A DNA stretch of 62,000 nucleotides from Acanthaster planci (lineage: Eukaryota; Echinodermata; Asteroidea; Valvatida; Acanthasteridae). The notes below the pieces were generated by a model, which did no database searches, was not told the origin of the DNA, and saw only the letters and a list, made by a program, of their open reading frames with translations. The translations under genes were made by a program, and so were the position numbers. Every line of letters starts with the position of its first letter. Position 1 is the stretch's first letter. Positions 58,001-60,124 of the stretch are shown one piece after another. The stretch spans positions 355,639 to 417,638 of the forward strand of contig NW_019091413.1 in assembly GCF_001949145.1 (NCBI RefSeq), in the 5' to 3' direction.

Positions 58001-58762
58001 CTGTTTATGTAACAACCAGGAAGCTAAGGTAAATTTGCCTAGATTGCATTGACGCGCAAGATATGGTTTTCACTGTTTAAGGATGTGTTCACATCACATG
58101 TAACAACTAGTTTACTTTTCCCATGACTGTTAATCTACTTTTGATTGTTATTGAATGTGTTTTGAATATGTTGCTGTATTATGGTAAAGATCTTTATTGT
58201 ACATGTATTTTGCTTCCTGGTAACAGATAAACAGCCTTGAAGCAGGACTCACATCTGTTCTTCTCAAACTGTGGTCATGGAGTATCCTTGACAAGAGGTT
58301 ACTAGCAGCAACCCTTTCTCTCTTAGCAACTTACACAGCAAACTGCATTCCAGGTATAAGTTTGTTTGAAAATTTCCACAATTCTGCGTCGGTGGCCATC
58401 AGGACAAGAAGTTGCATTGGATCAGTCAAGTGCAACTGAAAACTGGTCCATGAATTTTCTTCACTGATGTTTTCTGAGAGAAGAGATGCGACTTGTTTTT
58501 ATAACTCCATTTTATTGACTTTGTTATTTGCAAATACATGGGCAACTTTGTGCATTTTTTATCTACAGCTTGCACCTCTCTTGCTCAATGTCATCCTGGC
58601 CAATCAGGATCCTCCTTACTCCATCGCATCATCCAACAGATTGATAGCGAAAAGAAACAGGTCACTGGCCAAAGCAGAGATAGTCAGCAACAGATAAAAG
58701 GACTGTTTGTTACTCTGAGTAATTCCATCATATCAGCTGAATGTAGGAATGCTTTGTGGAAG
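940..58762 (+). CDS. RTTN: Rotatin gene (partial; 28 exons in window)
   Basis: Rotatin is a large armadillo-repeat-like protein of centrioles and ciliary basal bodies, needed for centriole assembly and length and, in mouse, for left-right axis specification (established family knowledge). The exons listed below join with consistent phases into 4050 nt, exactly 1350 codons without a stop. Recognition rests on several near-identical blocks to vertebrate rotatin: [17 protein letters not shown] in exon 13, [14 protein letters not shown] in exon 3, [13 protein letters not shown] in exon 7, [13 protein letters not shown] in exon 14, [10 protein letters not shown] in exon 15 and [13 protein letters not shown] in exon 20. 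Human rotatin is about 2200 residues, so roughly the first third and the last couple of hundred residues are outside the window. The block coded by exons 17-20 is Ser/Thr-rich and poorly conserved, as in vertebrates. No promoter, start codon or stop codon is visible here. Introns carry many transposons, but no exon is broken. Confidence 0.95.
1600..2100 (-). pseudogene. LINE reverse-transcriptase relic (antisense, intron 1)
   Basis: On the minus strand, and only with frame changes, the translation gives the usual order of a CR1/Jockey/I-group non-LTR retrotransposon [22 protein letters not shown], then WENDW, then a KYLGV-like block and LSWNQH, then a region resembling [10 protein letters not shown]. 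The pattern ADDT...LQxDLDxLxxWxxxW...KYLGVxIxxxLxWxxH is diagnostic for this RT C-terminal half. Stops and shifts are frequent, so it is a dead fragment. Boundaries are approximate. The rest of intron 1 (1092-2523) shows nothing else that I recognise. Confidence 0.75.
2524..2695 (+). CDS. RTTN: RTTN exon 2
   Basis: 172 nt, acceptor ttcttag ending at 2523, donor gt at 2696. Enters phase 2 (one base completes the Cys codon) and ends phase 0. Encodes [15 protein letters not shown] and onward to [13 protein letters not shown], aligning with the vertebrate segment that follows LRLLLVKKPSVRSLALKLL. Confidence 0.9.
2720..2866. repeat. Hairpin-forming inverted repeats just after exon 2
   Basis: Two nested foldbacks. 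2782-2808 (caaagtgcaacaaatac...) is complementary, with few mismatches, to 2814-2838 (...gcatttgttgcattt). An agcactt/agatgtca block at 2720-2737 pairs with tgacatcaagtgct at 2763-2776. The motif gcagatgtca also recurs directly at 2729 and 2839. Probably a short degenerate foldback element. The remainder of intron 2 up to 3436 has no recognised feature. Confidence 0.55.
3437..3536 (+). CDS. RTTN: RTTN exon 3
   Basis: 100 nt, acceptor tgacag ending at 3436, donor gtattg at 3537. Phase 0 in, phase 1 out. Encodes [20 protein letters not shown] and then [13 protein letters not shown]. This is very close to vertebrate rotatin (VEKVYEIFTSDD..LRKSAAEQLAVIMQ) and is one of the clearest anchors for the gene. 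Confidence 0.95.
4520..4890 (+). repeat. Degenerate G-rich minisatellite (ggtggggatttg)
   Basis: Irregular tandem recurrence of short G-rich strings such as gatggggtgggga, ggtggggatttg and gggatgggattg, interrupted at 4615-4700 by unrelated AT-rich sequence. Runs of three or four G at short spacing would also allow G-quadruplex formation on the plus strand. The rest of intron 3 (3537-5563) shows nothing I can name. Confidence 0.6.
5564..5667 (+). CDS. RTTN: RTTN exon 4
   Basis: 104 nt, acceptor tctccag ending at 5563, donor gtatgtg at 5668. Phase 1 in, phase 0 out. Encodes [20 protein letters not shown] and continues to [10 protein letters not shown]. Aligns with the vertebrate segment after AVIMQD, which has the same predicted helices. 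Confidence 0.92.
6102..6213 (+). CDS. RTTN: RTTN exon 5
   Basis: 112 nt, acceptor tttctccag ending at 6101, donor gtgagt at 6214. Phase 0 in, phase 1 out. Encodes [20 protein letters not shown] and more, aligning with [20 protein letters not shown] of vertebrate rotatin. Confidence 0.92.
6681..6828 (+). CDS. RTTN: RTTN exon 6
   Basis: 148 nt, acceptor gttttag ending at 6680, donor gtgagt at 6829. Phase 1 in, phase 2 out. Encodes [20 protein letters not shown] and [16 protein letters not shown]; the LLLFDEV block is identical to vertebrate rotatin. Confidence 0.93.
7430..7612. mobile_element. Short TIR element (ggggcgtagcc ends), probable MITE
   Basis: A left end caggggcgtagccagggggg and a right end cctagctacgctacca are imperfect inverted copies. 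The interior is rich in C-runs and short A-runs, which makes the exact ends uncertain. The gggcgtagc type of end is common among short non-autonomous elements in animal genomes. No coding capacity. Superfamily not determined. Confidence 0.45.
9279..9747. mobile_element. hAT-like non-autonomous element
   Basis: The right end reads gaatattcggcacagctcta; its reverse complement, tagagctgtgccgaatat, is a familiar hAT-type terminus. The left end tagggctaagtcaatttgaa is a diverged inverted copy (9 of the first 14 bases). Gaatattcg motifs recur just inside both ends. Flanking 8-mers gcacctta (9271-9278) and gcgccttg (9748-9755) match at 6 of 8 positions, consistent with an old 8-bp target duplication. 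The interior is AT-rich and non-coding. Confidence 0.5.
10250..10447 (-). mobile_element. tRNA-derived SINE (antisense, intron 6)
   Basis: On the minus strand the sequence starts with a tRNA-like head: ggttggtgtagtggctcttt (A-box-like), then ggttcgaatccc (B box, plus-strand 10381-10393). A conserved-looking body follows, with bggttttcagtccctgcctg-type sequence and ggttttcctcccac, then an A/T-rich tail near 10265. The order A box, B box, unrelated body, A-rich tail is that of a Pol III SINE. The family cannot be named without a repeat library. Note that the first letter of the body motif is uncertain. Confidence 0.65.
10606..10806 (+). CDS. RTTN: RTTN exon 7
   Basis: 201 nt, acceptor ttcttag ending at 10605, donor gtatat at 10807. 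Phase 2 in, phase 2 out. Encodes [16 protein letters not shown] and [19 protein letters not shown]; vertebrate rotatin has MLRIAWNLSWYHG at the same place. The first three codons keep the LP spacing of the family. Confidence 0.95.
11351..11874. other. Assembly gap (524 N)
   Basis: Unresolved bases inside intron 7. Exon 7 leaves phase 2 (AG) and exon 8 supplies the single missing base. The encoded protein continues without loss against vertebrate rotatin, so the gap most likely hides only intron. Confidence 0.99.
12376..12499 (+). CDS. RTTN: RTTN exon 8
   Basis: 124 nt, acceptor cttctag ending at 12375, donor gtaagc at 12500. Phase 2 in, phase 0 out. Encodes [17 protein letters not shown] and [19 protein letters not shown], aligning with ALKLSTEDILTLK..GLQDCLHSIVQAATHREV in the vertebrate protein. 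Confidence 0.92.
12795..12925 (+). CDS. RTTN: RTTN exon 9
   Basis: 131 nt, acceptor tatatag ending at 12794, donor gtgtga at 12926. Phase 0 in, phase 2 out. Encodes [18 protein letters not shown] and a polar loop, then [14 protein letters not shown]. Position and helix pattern match the vertebrate MSFYLLNDRLSL..LAWHTALNRF stretch. Intron 9 (12926-14054) shows no repeat or gene I recognise. Confidence 0.88.
14055..14378 (+). CDS. RTTN: RTTN exon 10
   Basis: 324 nt, the longest exon here. Acceptor ctctacag ending at 14054, donor gtaaga at 14379. Phase 2 in, phase 2 out. Encodes [39 protein letters not shown] and a hydrophilic loop rich in D, E, R and Q, then [13 protein letters not shown]. Corresponds to [34 protein letters not shown] of vertebrates. 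Confidence 0.92.
14379..15700. other. Intron 10, unique part
   Basis: No gene, TIR or recognisable transposon coding. A C-run (14457-14465) followed by an A-run and a few small palindromes (for example agtaatttact near 14891) are all I see. Confidence 0.6.
15715..16816. mobile_element. Candidate TIR element with internal gatccacc repeats
   Basis: The outer edges carry related inverted blocks. Left: gcgttcctac followed by aattggg and aaggtggatc (15720-15755). Right: caattggtggatcaagtggg then aacggg (16789-16815). A second copy of the left-type end, in inverse direction, stands at 15812-15840 (gcgttcctac...gatccacctttt). Between them lie about 500 bp of more GC-rich unknown sequence (15870-16370) and then the 115-bp tandem array. 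Read as a non-autonomous element whose right end has been amplified. Exact termini and target duplication were not resolved. Confidence 0.45.
16390..16800. repeat. 115-bp tandem repeat, about 3.5 copies
   Basis: The string aggtggatctgatcctgatc recurs at 16485, 16600 and 16715, exactly 115 bp apart. Each unit also carries ccaccttgtaacggttag, cccactacacacaattgc and ggctctgtatcctgctccag. Copies are nearly identical, so the expansion is recent. Each unit contains self-complementary ggtggatc/gatccacc pairs. Confidence 0.9.
17699..17836 (+). CDS. RTTN: RTTN exon 11
   Basis: 138 nt, acceptor gtctccag ending at 17698, donor gtaaga at 17837. Phase 2 in, phase 2 out. Encodes [20 protein letters not shown] and [20 protein letters not shown]. 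Vertebrate rotatin has APHFYGLPSLERTL at this point. Confidence 0.95.
17837..18827. other. Intron 11
   Basis: About 1 kb with no recognised repeat or coding relic. The minus-strand frame at 17909-18253 looks like a chance ORF. Confidence 0.55.
18828..18903 (+). CDS. RTTN: RTTN exon 12
   Basis: 76 nt, acceptor cacttag ending at 18827, donor gtaaat at 18904. Phase 2 in, phase 0 out. Encodes [20 protein letters not shown] and NSLLE; vertebrate counterpart PGWSSHSP..LDICVKYLSGLLE. Confidence 0.9.
19180..19308 (+). CDS. RTTN: RTTN exon 13
   Basis: 129 nt (43 codons), acceptor cttgtag ending at 19179, donor gtaaga at 19309. Phase 0 both sides. Encodes [18 protein letters not shown] then [18 protein letters not shown]. 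This is the best-conserved block of the gene in this window; vertebrates have [17 protein letters not shown]. Confidence 0.97.
20110..20172 (+). CDS. RTTN: RTTN exon 14
   Basis: 63 nt (21 codons), acceptor agacag ending at 20109, donor gtaagt at 20173. Phase 0 both sides. Encodes [20 protein letters not shown] plus E, matching QQGLAWLIPLWVDRDPE. Relative to human, about 20 residues of linker before this block are missing, so a further small exon in 19309-20109 cannot be excluded, though I saw none with homology. The last bases of this exon and its donor resemble the repeat unit that follows. Confidence 0.92.
20150..20500 (+). repeat. 39-bp array beginning at the exon 14 splice donor
   Basis: Units of the form acagggatcctgaagtgagt, then about 19 further bases. 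The GT of each donor-like motif lies at 20173 (the real donor), 20218, 20256, 20294, 20333, 20372, 20411, 20451 and 20490, that is 45 bp once and then 38-40 bp. The exon boundary itself (acagggatccagaggtaagt) matches a unit at most positions. The unit at 20411 carries a perfect AG|GTGAGT donor consensus. Confidence 0.9.
20501..20594 (+). repeat. DIRS copy 1 left ITR
   Basis: The part 20526-20594 (cagtcactacatacatgtat, then gcatatttccctagtgctct, then tatttgctcaataatttatc) is the inverted counterpart of 24090-24147. The outermost part 20501-20545 (gtccaccacagtcaacttac...) is instead complementary to the first half of the ICR. Confidence 0.88.
21240..21665 (+). repeat. 200-bp tandem duplication in DIRS copy 1 gag region
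   Basis: The string gagggcgaag with aacaggc or cacaggc recurs at 21413 and 21613. Blocks ccagccaagagagcgctg/ccagctaagagagtgcag, cactggacagtttggcactg/caccggacggtatggcactg and ctgccctgttg also recur at about 200-bp spacing. Divergence of the two units shows that the duplication is old. Confidence 0.75.
22369..22895 (+). pseudogene. DIRS copy 1 reverse transcriptase, frameshifted
   Basis: The first frame (to 22704) shows YSLEF, then [27 protein letters not shown] and [12 protein letters not shown] frame change near 22690 leads to METLRTV, then [18 protein letters not shown] and [17 protein letters not shown]. The VDLKDAYxHIPI motif carries the first catalytic Asp, and the LPRVFT ending is characteristic of DIRS/Ngaro RTs. 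After 22875 the text jumps to a KxQLLP..LTYLGT-like stretch, so the YLDD motif region is deleted. Confidence 0.88.
23055..23148. repeat. Perfect 43-bp palindrome with 8-bp loop
   Basis: 23055-23097 is the exact reverse complement of 23106-23148; the loop is aggtgaaa. In the plus-strand DIRS frame the right arm reads [15 protein letters not shown], a normal post-RT segment of such elements. The left arm therefore appears to be an inverted copy of existing coding sequence. Confidence 0.97.
23490..23740 (+). pseudogene. DIRS copy 1 tyrosine recombinase, C-terminal part
   Basis: Contains [14 protein letters not shown], a stop, then [20 protein letters not shown] and LPDV. In tyrosine recombinases of DIRS elements this is the HxxR box followed by the W and the nucleophilic Tyr (here in TSCYLPDV). 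The upstream [12 protein letters not shown] (23460-23497) is the preceding conserved linker. At least two stops interrupt it. The N-terminal Arg box is not recognisable. Confidence 0.8.
23885..23982 (+). repeat. DIRS copy 1 internal complementary region (ICR)
   Basis: The first half (23885-23926, catatgtagtgactgtcttg, then gtaagttgaccgtggtggac) is the reverse complement of the outer left end 20501-20545. The second half (23941-23980, gtccacgaggtcatacttac, then ccagacagtc) is the reverse complement of the outer right end 24141-24180. So the ICR joins complements of both outer ends, which is the defining architecture of DIRS1-type elements. Confidence 0.92.
24090..24203 (+). repeat. DIRS copy 1 right ITR
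   Basis: 24090-24147 is inverted relative to the left ITR (ttgataaattatttaggaaa, then tagagcactaggaaaatagg, then catatgtagtgactg). The extension gactgtctgggtaagtatga and onward to about 24195 matches the second half of the ICR in reverse complement. Confidence 0.88.
24204..24600 (+). repeat. 39-bp array, right part and degenerate tail
   Basis: Array units resume directly after the DIRS element: gatcctgaagtgagtcat with GT at 24231 and gatcctgaagtgggttgt with GT at 24270 (39 bp apart). Beyond 24300, increasingly diverged units (cccgaagtgtgtcattagac, tcctgatgtgacttataac, gttccgtaagtgataaaag) can be followed to about 24600. Confidence 0.75.
24945..25103 (+). CDS. RTTN: RTTN exon 15
   Basis: 159 nt (53 codons), acceptor ttatcag ending at 24944, donor gtatat at 25104. 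Phase 0 both sides. Encodes [18 protein letters not shown], then [20 protein letters not shown] and SECSIVRRQ. The GGLW and DQSECSxVRR blocks are shared with vertebrate rotatin. Confidence 0.96.
25607..25723 (+). CDS. RTTN: RTTN exon 16
   Basis: 117 nt (39 codons), acceptor ttgctag ending at 25606, donor gtacat at 25724. Phase 0 both sides. Encodes [18 protein letters not shown] and [14 protein letters not shown]; compare AAFILQNLL and TWQGPCVHDEDSG in vertebrates. Intron 16 (25724-26588) holds nothing I recognise. Confidence 0.92.
26589..26772 (+). CDS. RTTN: RTTN exon 17
   Basis: 184 nt, acceptor gtcgtag ending at 26588, donor gtaggt at 26773. Phase 0 in, phase 1 out. Encodes [20 protein letters not shown], then a Ser/Thr-rich stretch ending [16 protein letters not shown]. 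The first part aligns with [20 protein letters not shown]; the second is the poorly conserved linker. Intron 17 (26773-28020) shows no recognised element. Confidence 0.88.
28021..28100 (+). CDS. RTTN: RTTN exon 18
   Basis: 80 nt, pyrimidine tract tttttttcttctctctag ending at 28020, donor gtgagt at 28101. Phase 1 in, phase 0 out. Encodes [19 protein letters not shown] and INDPQ, part of the variable linker. Supported by strong splice signals and phase, not by sequence conservation. Confidence 0.7.
28375..28505 (-). pseudogene. Harbinger-type transposase relic (intron 18)
   Basis: Minus-strand frame reads [20 protein letters not shown] followed by FNELETGLG and a stop. The RSVVERTIG core is the conserved block near the C-terminus of PIF/Harbinger (HARBI1-like) nucleases. 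Only about 40 residues can be followed and the flanks have no matching frame, so this is a small remnant. Confidence 0.55.
30776..31138 (+). pseudogene. DIRS copy 2 gag-like segment
   Basis: A 120-codon frame with [20 protein letters not shown], then helix-rich [19 protein letters not shown] gag proteins commonly have such an L/S-rich helical region before the RT, but primary sequence is weakly conserved; the assignment rests mainly on position between the left ITR and the RT. The frame at 31117-31404 continues in another register. Confidence 0.4.
31546..32230 (+). pseudogene. DIRS copy 2 reverse transcriptase, broken
   Basis: The first frame (to 31899) has [20 protein letters not shown] and ends [13 protein letters not shown], the first catalytic motif (DLxDAY), followed by a stop. 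Next come a [17 protein letters not shown] block in another frame, and in a third frame [16 protein letters not shown]. The CLDDWLF block is the YLDD catalytic motif with Cys for Tyr. At least two frame breaks lie within this region. Confidence 0.85.
32490..33020 (+). pseudogene. DIRS copy 2 RNase H and connecting region
   Basis: Translations in alternating frames give [16 protein letters not shown] (RNase H entry), [15 protein letters not shown]-like text and [18 protein letters not shown], then [20 protein letters not shown]. The NxDLFASxxNxQxxxFCS motif directly after RNase H is highly characteristic of DIRS/Ngaro elements. Several frame changes are needed. Confidence 0.75.
33614..33883 (+). 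pseudogene. DIRS copy 2 tyrosine recombinase, N-terminal part
   Basis: 89-codon frame starting [40 protein letters not shown] and VRLV. It corresponds to the helix with the first catalytic Arg in LALA(T/S)xxRxSE(L); here REP replaces the usual SEL. The catalytic HxxR box and the final Tyr are absent downstream, where the text runs into non-coding sequence and then the ICR. Confidence 0.8.
34081..34175 (+). repeat. DIRS copy 2 ICR
   Basis: 34081-34115 (tgcataggtagtggccctat, then gggtaagataggtgc) is the reverse complement, with few mismatches, of the left end at 29381-29415. 34141-34175 (ggaagagtctactagcaact, then gcttacccgtagagc) is the reverse complement of the right end 34339-34375 (gctctctacgggtgagcatt, then cgctagtagacc). 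Confidence 0.88.
34657..34726 (+). CDS. RTTN: RTTN exon 19
   Basis: 70 nt, acceptor atgctacag ending at 34656, donor gtatgt at 34727. Phase 0 in, phase 1 out, exactly fitting exons 18 and 20. Encodes [20 protein letters not shown] and SNQ, in the variable Ser-rich linker. Little conservation, so it is a phase- and signal-based call. It stands isolated between DIRS copy 2 and a TIR element 50 bp downstream. Confidence 0.62.
34777..35892. mobile_element. 1.1-kb TIR element flanked by TTA
   Basis: The left end ggtgggacatccttcctcgg, then ccggttgatctaccggcc, is an inverted copy of the right end (ggccggtatatcaaccggcc, acggaaggacatcccgcc). Both ends are bordered by TTA (34774-34776, 35893-35895). 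A 3-bp TTA duplication and 40-bp TIRs fit a PIF/Harbinger-type non-autonomous element. The GC-rich right subterminal part has several ccggccggt and ggccg palindromes. The 192-codon minus-strand frame at 35459-36037 crosses the right end and is probably chance. Confidence 0.75.
38449..38960 (+). pseudogene. DIRS copy 3 RNase H and connecting region
   Basis: The first frame ends [11 protein letters not shown], an RNase H entry motif (TDA with catalytic Asp). A nearby frame then gives [36 protein letters not shown] and [20 protein letters not shown]. The middle of RNase H is deleted. The HIPxxxNxxxDAxSxG and NLFAS..N.QLPVFC motifs are typical DIRS. Confidence 0.82.
38975..39370 (+). pseudogene. 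DIRS copy 3 tyrosine recombinase, N-terminal part
   Basis: Starts [40 protein letters not shown] and VRLI. The RGSEL box holds the first catalytic Arg. After frame breaks comes [12 protein letters not shown], equivalent to the linker seen in copy 1, and then the coding text stops. The HxxR box and catalytic Tyr are missing. Confidence 0.8.
39469..39562 (+). repeat. DIRS copy 3 ICR
   Basis: The first half (tatttagcaactgtttgggg, then taggatggggtag) is complementary to the left end around 36755-36785 (catcctaccccaaaaagttg). The second half (gtgaggtctgctattgaata, then cctaccccaaacag) is complementary to the right end 39730-39765 (ctgtttgggggaggtattta, then attgcagagctcac). Confidence 0.87.
40450..40645 (+). 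CDS. RTTN: RTTN exon 20
   Basis: 196 nt, acceptor ttcttacag ending at 40449, donor gtgaag at 40646. Phase 1 in, phase 2 out. Encodes a Ser-rich start ([12 protein letters not shown]), then [20 protein letters not shown] and [10 protein letters not shown]. Vertebrate rotatin has VFVTPSLLSAMCSLLDNLL. Confidence 0.94.
40836..41077 (+). CDS. RTTN: RTTN exon 21
   Basis: 242 nt, acceptor ggttgtaag ending at 40835, donor gtaagc at 41078. Phase 2 in, phase 1 out. Encodes [38 protein letters not shown] and [16 protein letters not shown]. Aligns with LLEYLSSLSRLLQSCLL and ITNIIGILTICTKDVL. The protein continues directly into exon 22. Confidence 0.9.
41078..42470. other. Intron 21, first part
   Basis: Holds a somewhat GC-richer block at 41400-41760 with an 88-codon plus-strand frame (41428-41694) of no recognised family; it is probably a non-coding repeat. 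The remaining sequence is AT-rich without visible structure. Confidence 0.45.
42480..43040 (-). pseudogene. LINE ORF2 C-terminal relic (antisense, intron 21)
   Basis: Minus-strand frames give, in order: [13 protein letters not shown] (the RLPKxLLxGEL block after the RT), [18 protein letters not shown] and [16 protein letters not shown] (the FKDxxKxxLxxxxIxxxxWExxAxdRxxWR block), and [20 protein letters not shown] with HKH (the terminal C-x2-C...RIGLxSHxRxH zinc-finger). This order is diagnostic for the C-terminal tail of CR1/Jockey/I-group LINEs. One Cys of the finger is replaced and frames shift, so it is decayed. Confidence 0.8.
44997..45176. mobile_element. 180-bp foldback MITE
   Basis: 60-bp arms (44997-45057 and 45118-45176) are inverted copies differing at a handful of positions: tacaattgcagacct..., then tactccttcctgaggtcagg and cattacc. 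The interior is a 60-bp AT-rich spacer. No clear target duplication. The arms are far longer than needed for transposase binding, as in foldback-type MITEs. Confidence 0.85.
46951..47837. mobile_element. 887-bp TIR element with 11-bp target duplication, carries helicase fragment
   Basis: Flanked by perfect direct repeats agcaaaagact (46940-46950 and 47838-47848). Outer TIRs of 43 bp (46951-46993 and 47795-47837) match at 39 positions: agtctaggtgctagacgttg... . An inner inverted pair (46995-47022 and 47716-47743) repeats an aacgtctaggt core, so each end contains two inverted copies of the same motif. A long target duplication of 9-11 bp is usual for Mutator-like elements; no transposase is present. 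Cargo is the RecQ-like fragment. Confidence 0.85.
47213..47503 (+). pseudogene. RecQ-like helicase N-terminal fragment
   Basis: The frame from Met 47213 (an in-frame Met at 47183 is also possible) encodes about 96 residues. [18 protein letters not shown] is the RecQ motif 0 region, [20 protein letters not shown] is motif I. The Walker A consensus GFGKS is GFRKS here, which would abolish nucleotide binding in typical helicases. After about 70 residues similarity stops ([13 protein letters not shown]) and a stop follows, so all later helicase motifs are missing. It lies wholly inside the TIR element and is read as captured or residual cargo. Whether it is transcribed cannot be judged. Confidence 0.75.
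47850..51045. other. Intron 21, last part
   Basis: 3.2 kb of AT-rich sequence without recognised coding relic. One small palindrome: agcatacatacctatag / aagtaggtatgct at 48512-48554. A tract of weak similarity to known elements may exist but I cannot name it. Confidence 0.5.
51046..51183 (+). CDS. RTTN: RTTN exon 22
   Basis: 138 nt, acceptor ttgttag ending at 51045, donor gtttgt at 51184. Phase 1 in, phase 1 out. Encodes [32 protein letters not shown] and SHWASIT. Matches vertebrate DKELISAFYHTWTHLFNLL and KHWTAAID. Joins directly to exon 21 despite a 10-kb intron. Confidence 0.92.
51264..51680. mobile_element. GC-richer repeat with weak terminal inverted similarity
   Basis: Starts ccccttgacgacgggaattt and ends gcccggcgcgaagggctt; the reverse complement of the end, agcccttcgcgccgggc, resembles the start. 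Base composition is clearly richer in GC than the surrounding intron. Probably a short non-autonomous element; the 160-codon plus-strand frame running from 51127 through it has no recognised homology and starts inside exon 22 in another frame. Confidence 0.4.
52581..52786. other. Assembly gap (206 N)
   Basis: Unresolved bases in intron 22. Exon 22 and exon 23 agree in phase and the protein shows no loss against vertebrate rotatin, so no exon needs to be hidden here. Confidence 0.99.
53647..54368. mobile_element. 722-bp TIR element with repeated agtaaa(t/a)gc motifs
   Basis: Terminal 19 bp (aatgggtcgtatgaataaa and, inverted, tttattcatacaacccatt) match at 18 positions. Subterminal zones carry many short variants of one motif: agcaaatgc, gcaaaagcg, agtaaatgc, agtaaatac, agtaaaagc, on both strands. 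Such clusters are typical transposase-binding repeats. No coding relic; superfamily and target duplication unresolved. Confidence 0.72.
54589..54807 (+). CDS. RTTN: RTTN exon 23
   Basis: 219 nt, acceptor tctctttag ending at 54588, donor gtattt at 54808. Phase 1 in, phase 1 out. Encodes [20 protein letters not shown] and NFLANFLNK, then an acidic stretch ([20 protein letters not shown]). The helical part corresponds to CPALYTASLQFLSVLL of vertebrates; the acidic loop is a local feature. Confidence 0.88.
55552..56747. mobile_element. hAT-like non-autonomous element next to exon 24
   Basis: The left end caggggttgaaattca and the reverse complement of the right end, cagagcgtgaaattac, share 11 of 16 bases and the CAGxG start of hAT elements. 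Interior about 1.2 kb without transposase frame; the right subterminal part has repeated tgtccga/tcggaca motifs (56655-56730). Flanking 8-mers tacagtgt and aaatgtat do not match well. The right end lies only 51 bp before exon 24. Confidence 0.5.
56799..56972 (+). CDS. RTTN: RTTN exon 24
   Basis: 174 nt, acceptor gctttcag ending at 56798, donor gtaatt at 56973. Phase 1 in, phase 1 out. Encodes [20 protein letters not shown] and [20 protein letters not shown]. Vertebrate rotatin: LSDVILQCYEGKSSKDIL and ALMSLLAVSRRAQKHALK. Confidence 0.94.
57397..57494 (+). CDS. RTTN: RTTN exon 25
   Basis: 98 nt, acceptor gttgcag ending at 57396, donor gtaaca at 57495. Phase 1 in, phase 0 out. Encodes [20 protein letters not shown] and HPRPAAKKK; vertebrate counterpart [20 protein letters not shown] and a basic tail AALKKK. 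Confidence 0.94.
57951..58028 (+). CDS. RTTN: RTTN exon 26
   Basis: 78 nt (26 codons), acceptor tttttttcag ending at 57950, donor gtaaat at 58029. Phase 0 both sides. Encodes [20 protein letters not shown] then NNQEAK; vertebrate [21 protein letters not shown]. Confidence 0.94.
58227..58353 (+). CDS. RTTN: RTTN exon 27
   Basis: 127 nt, acceptor ggtaacag ending at 58226, donor gtataa at 58354. Phase 0 in, phase 1 out. Encodes [20 protein letters not shown] and [11 protein letters not shown]; vertebrate [20 protein letters not shown] and LLCVYTANFP. Confidence 0.94.
58569..58762 (+). CDS. RTTN: RTTN exon 28
   Basis: 194 nt, acceptor tatctacag ending at 58568, donor gtaaag at 58763. Phase 1 in, phase 0 out. 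Encodes [20 protein letters not shown] and [20 protein letters not shown] plus LWK; vertebrate counterpart LMLCILKLASQ and [20 protein letters not shown]. Last exon with clear homology in the window. Confidence 0.92.
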
Positions 58763-60110
58763 GTAAAGACAAGTTTTTTCTCGTGAAAATATTGAAGAAA
58801 AACCTAAAAAATATCAATCGAAAACTCTGTACCATCTTAGAGAGTCTGAAAATCACCAAATTTCAGAGATAAATTCATAATTTGTGTATTATAGGTAATG
58901 TACATGATATTGATAATAGGGTAAACTTGTGGGAGAGTATAAGAAGTTGATATACATGTAGAGAGGCACTTTTGTCTACATGGAATGACGGAATGGTTCA
59001 CATTTATGTGCCAGCAATACAGGTATAGAGAAAAGTACCAGTAAGATTGTATGTTATTGGAAGTGCTCTGGTATTAACATATTACTGTTGAATGTGTTTC
59101 CTTTGCTATCTGTTGTTGCTTCCTAGAGTATTTATGTCTTGTGCGAAGCAGCATGTCTGTAACATTGTTTCTTAAATTGCCACTCACTCAATCACTCAAG
59201 TTTCTTTGCAATGAACAAGACTAAGTCCTCAATAAATACAGATGTACACATATATAAACATCTGTGTAATTATAACGTCCAGTGTAATACAGCACTTTGC
59301 TCGATAAATTTGGCCATTGATTACAGAGCCCATGAAATGAATTTGAAAACTTACTTTGTTCAGCTTTCTACTCCTCCGAAGTGTATCAGAACTATTTAGA
59401 ATAACTTTTGGGAGAGTCTTATTAATATGTGCACTTGTTAAAATGTTTCTGAAAAATGAGGAGGGTACCGTTACTTTTATGTCATTTCAGGAAGAAAGCA
59501 TTCATTGCATGGATCTTCTGTTCAAATTGGGCAACTTAATATGTGCTAATTGATTCAAAGTGTTGAGAACACTTTGCACATTGGTCCACTGCTATGATGA
59601 AAAGATGTGCTGACGTAACTGTAACACTGAGGTTTCTTCCTAGAATGCCATCATGCTTTTGTTGATGGGCATGCCAGTTTACATTTGTTTATAAAAAGGT
59701 ACAAAAGTCACATTCAAAAGTGAATACAAAAAATTTTAAATGGGGTTAAATGGGACTCATATGGAGGCCTGTAAAGGACTGCATTTAAAACATGGATTGC
59801 ATGAGTCCTTTTTGTTTCAGTGCTGATCAGGCACAACTTCTGCAGTTGTAAGCTGTTAGTTCATGGCTCCCCAGAAGCTTATTAACACTGCCCTCAGAAA
59901 ACTTTCAGATTTTCAGGCTTCACTGTCCGTGGCACTTACTAAAAACACAAAAGTACAGATAGCATCAACCCCTGCATCCCTCCCCCATACAAAAATTGTG
60001 TTTGGCTACAATGATACCCCAAAACAGGGCATTTTTCTTATTTTAATTATGCTAAAAGCACAGACCAACCAGTCAGTAGTGGGAAATGTTAACAAACACA
60101 CAGAGACTTA
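58763..60110. other. Start of the intron after exon 28
   Basis: No segment matching the next conserved rotatin block (expected to contain an LTILWLKLL-like helix) was found here or up to 62000, so the following exon is likely outside the window. The 82-codon plus-strand frame at 59863-60111 has no recognised family. Confidence 0.55.
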
Positions 60111-60124
60111 AGTTAGAAGAAAAC

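Noticed and set aside
59490-59553. Possible rotatin exon after gtcatttcag
   Set aside because: The translation (EESIHCMDLLFKLGNLICAN then stop) does not match the next conserved rotatin block and ends in a stop without a donor.
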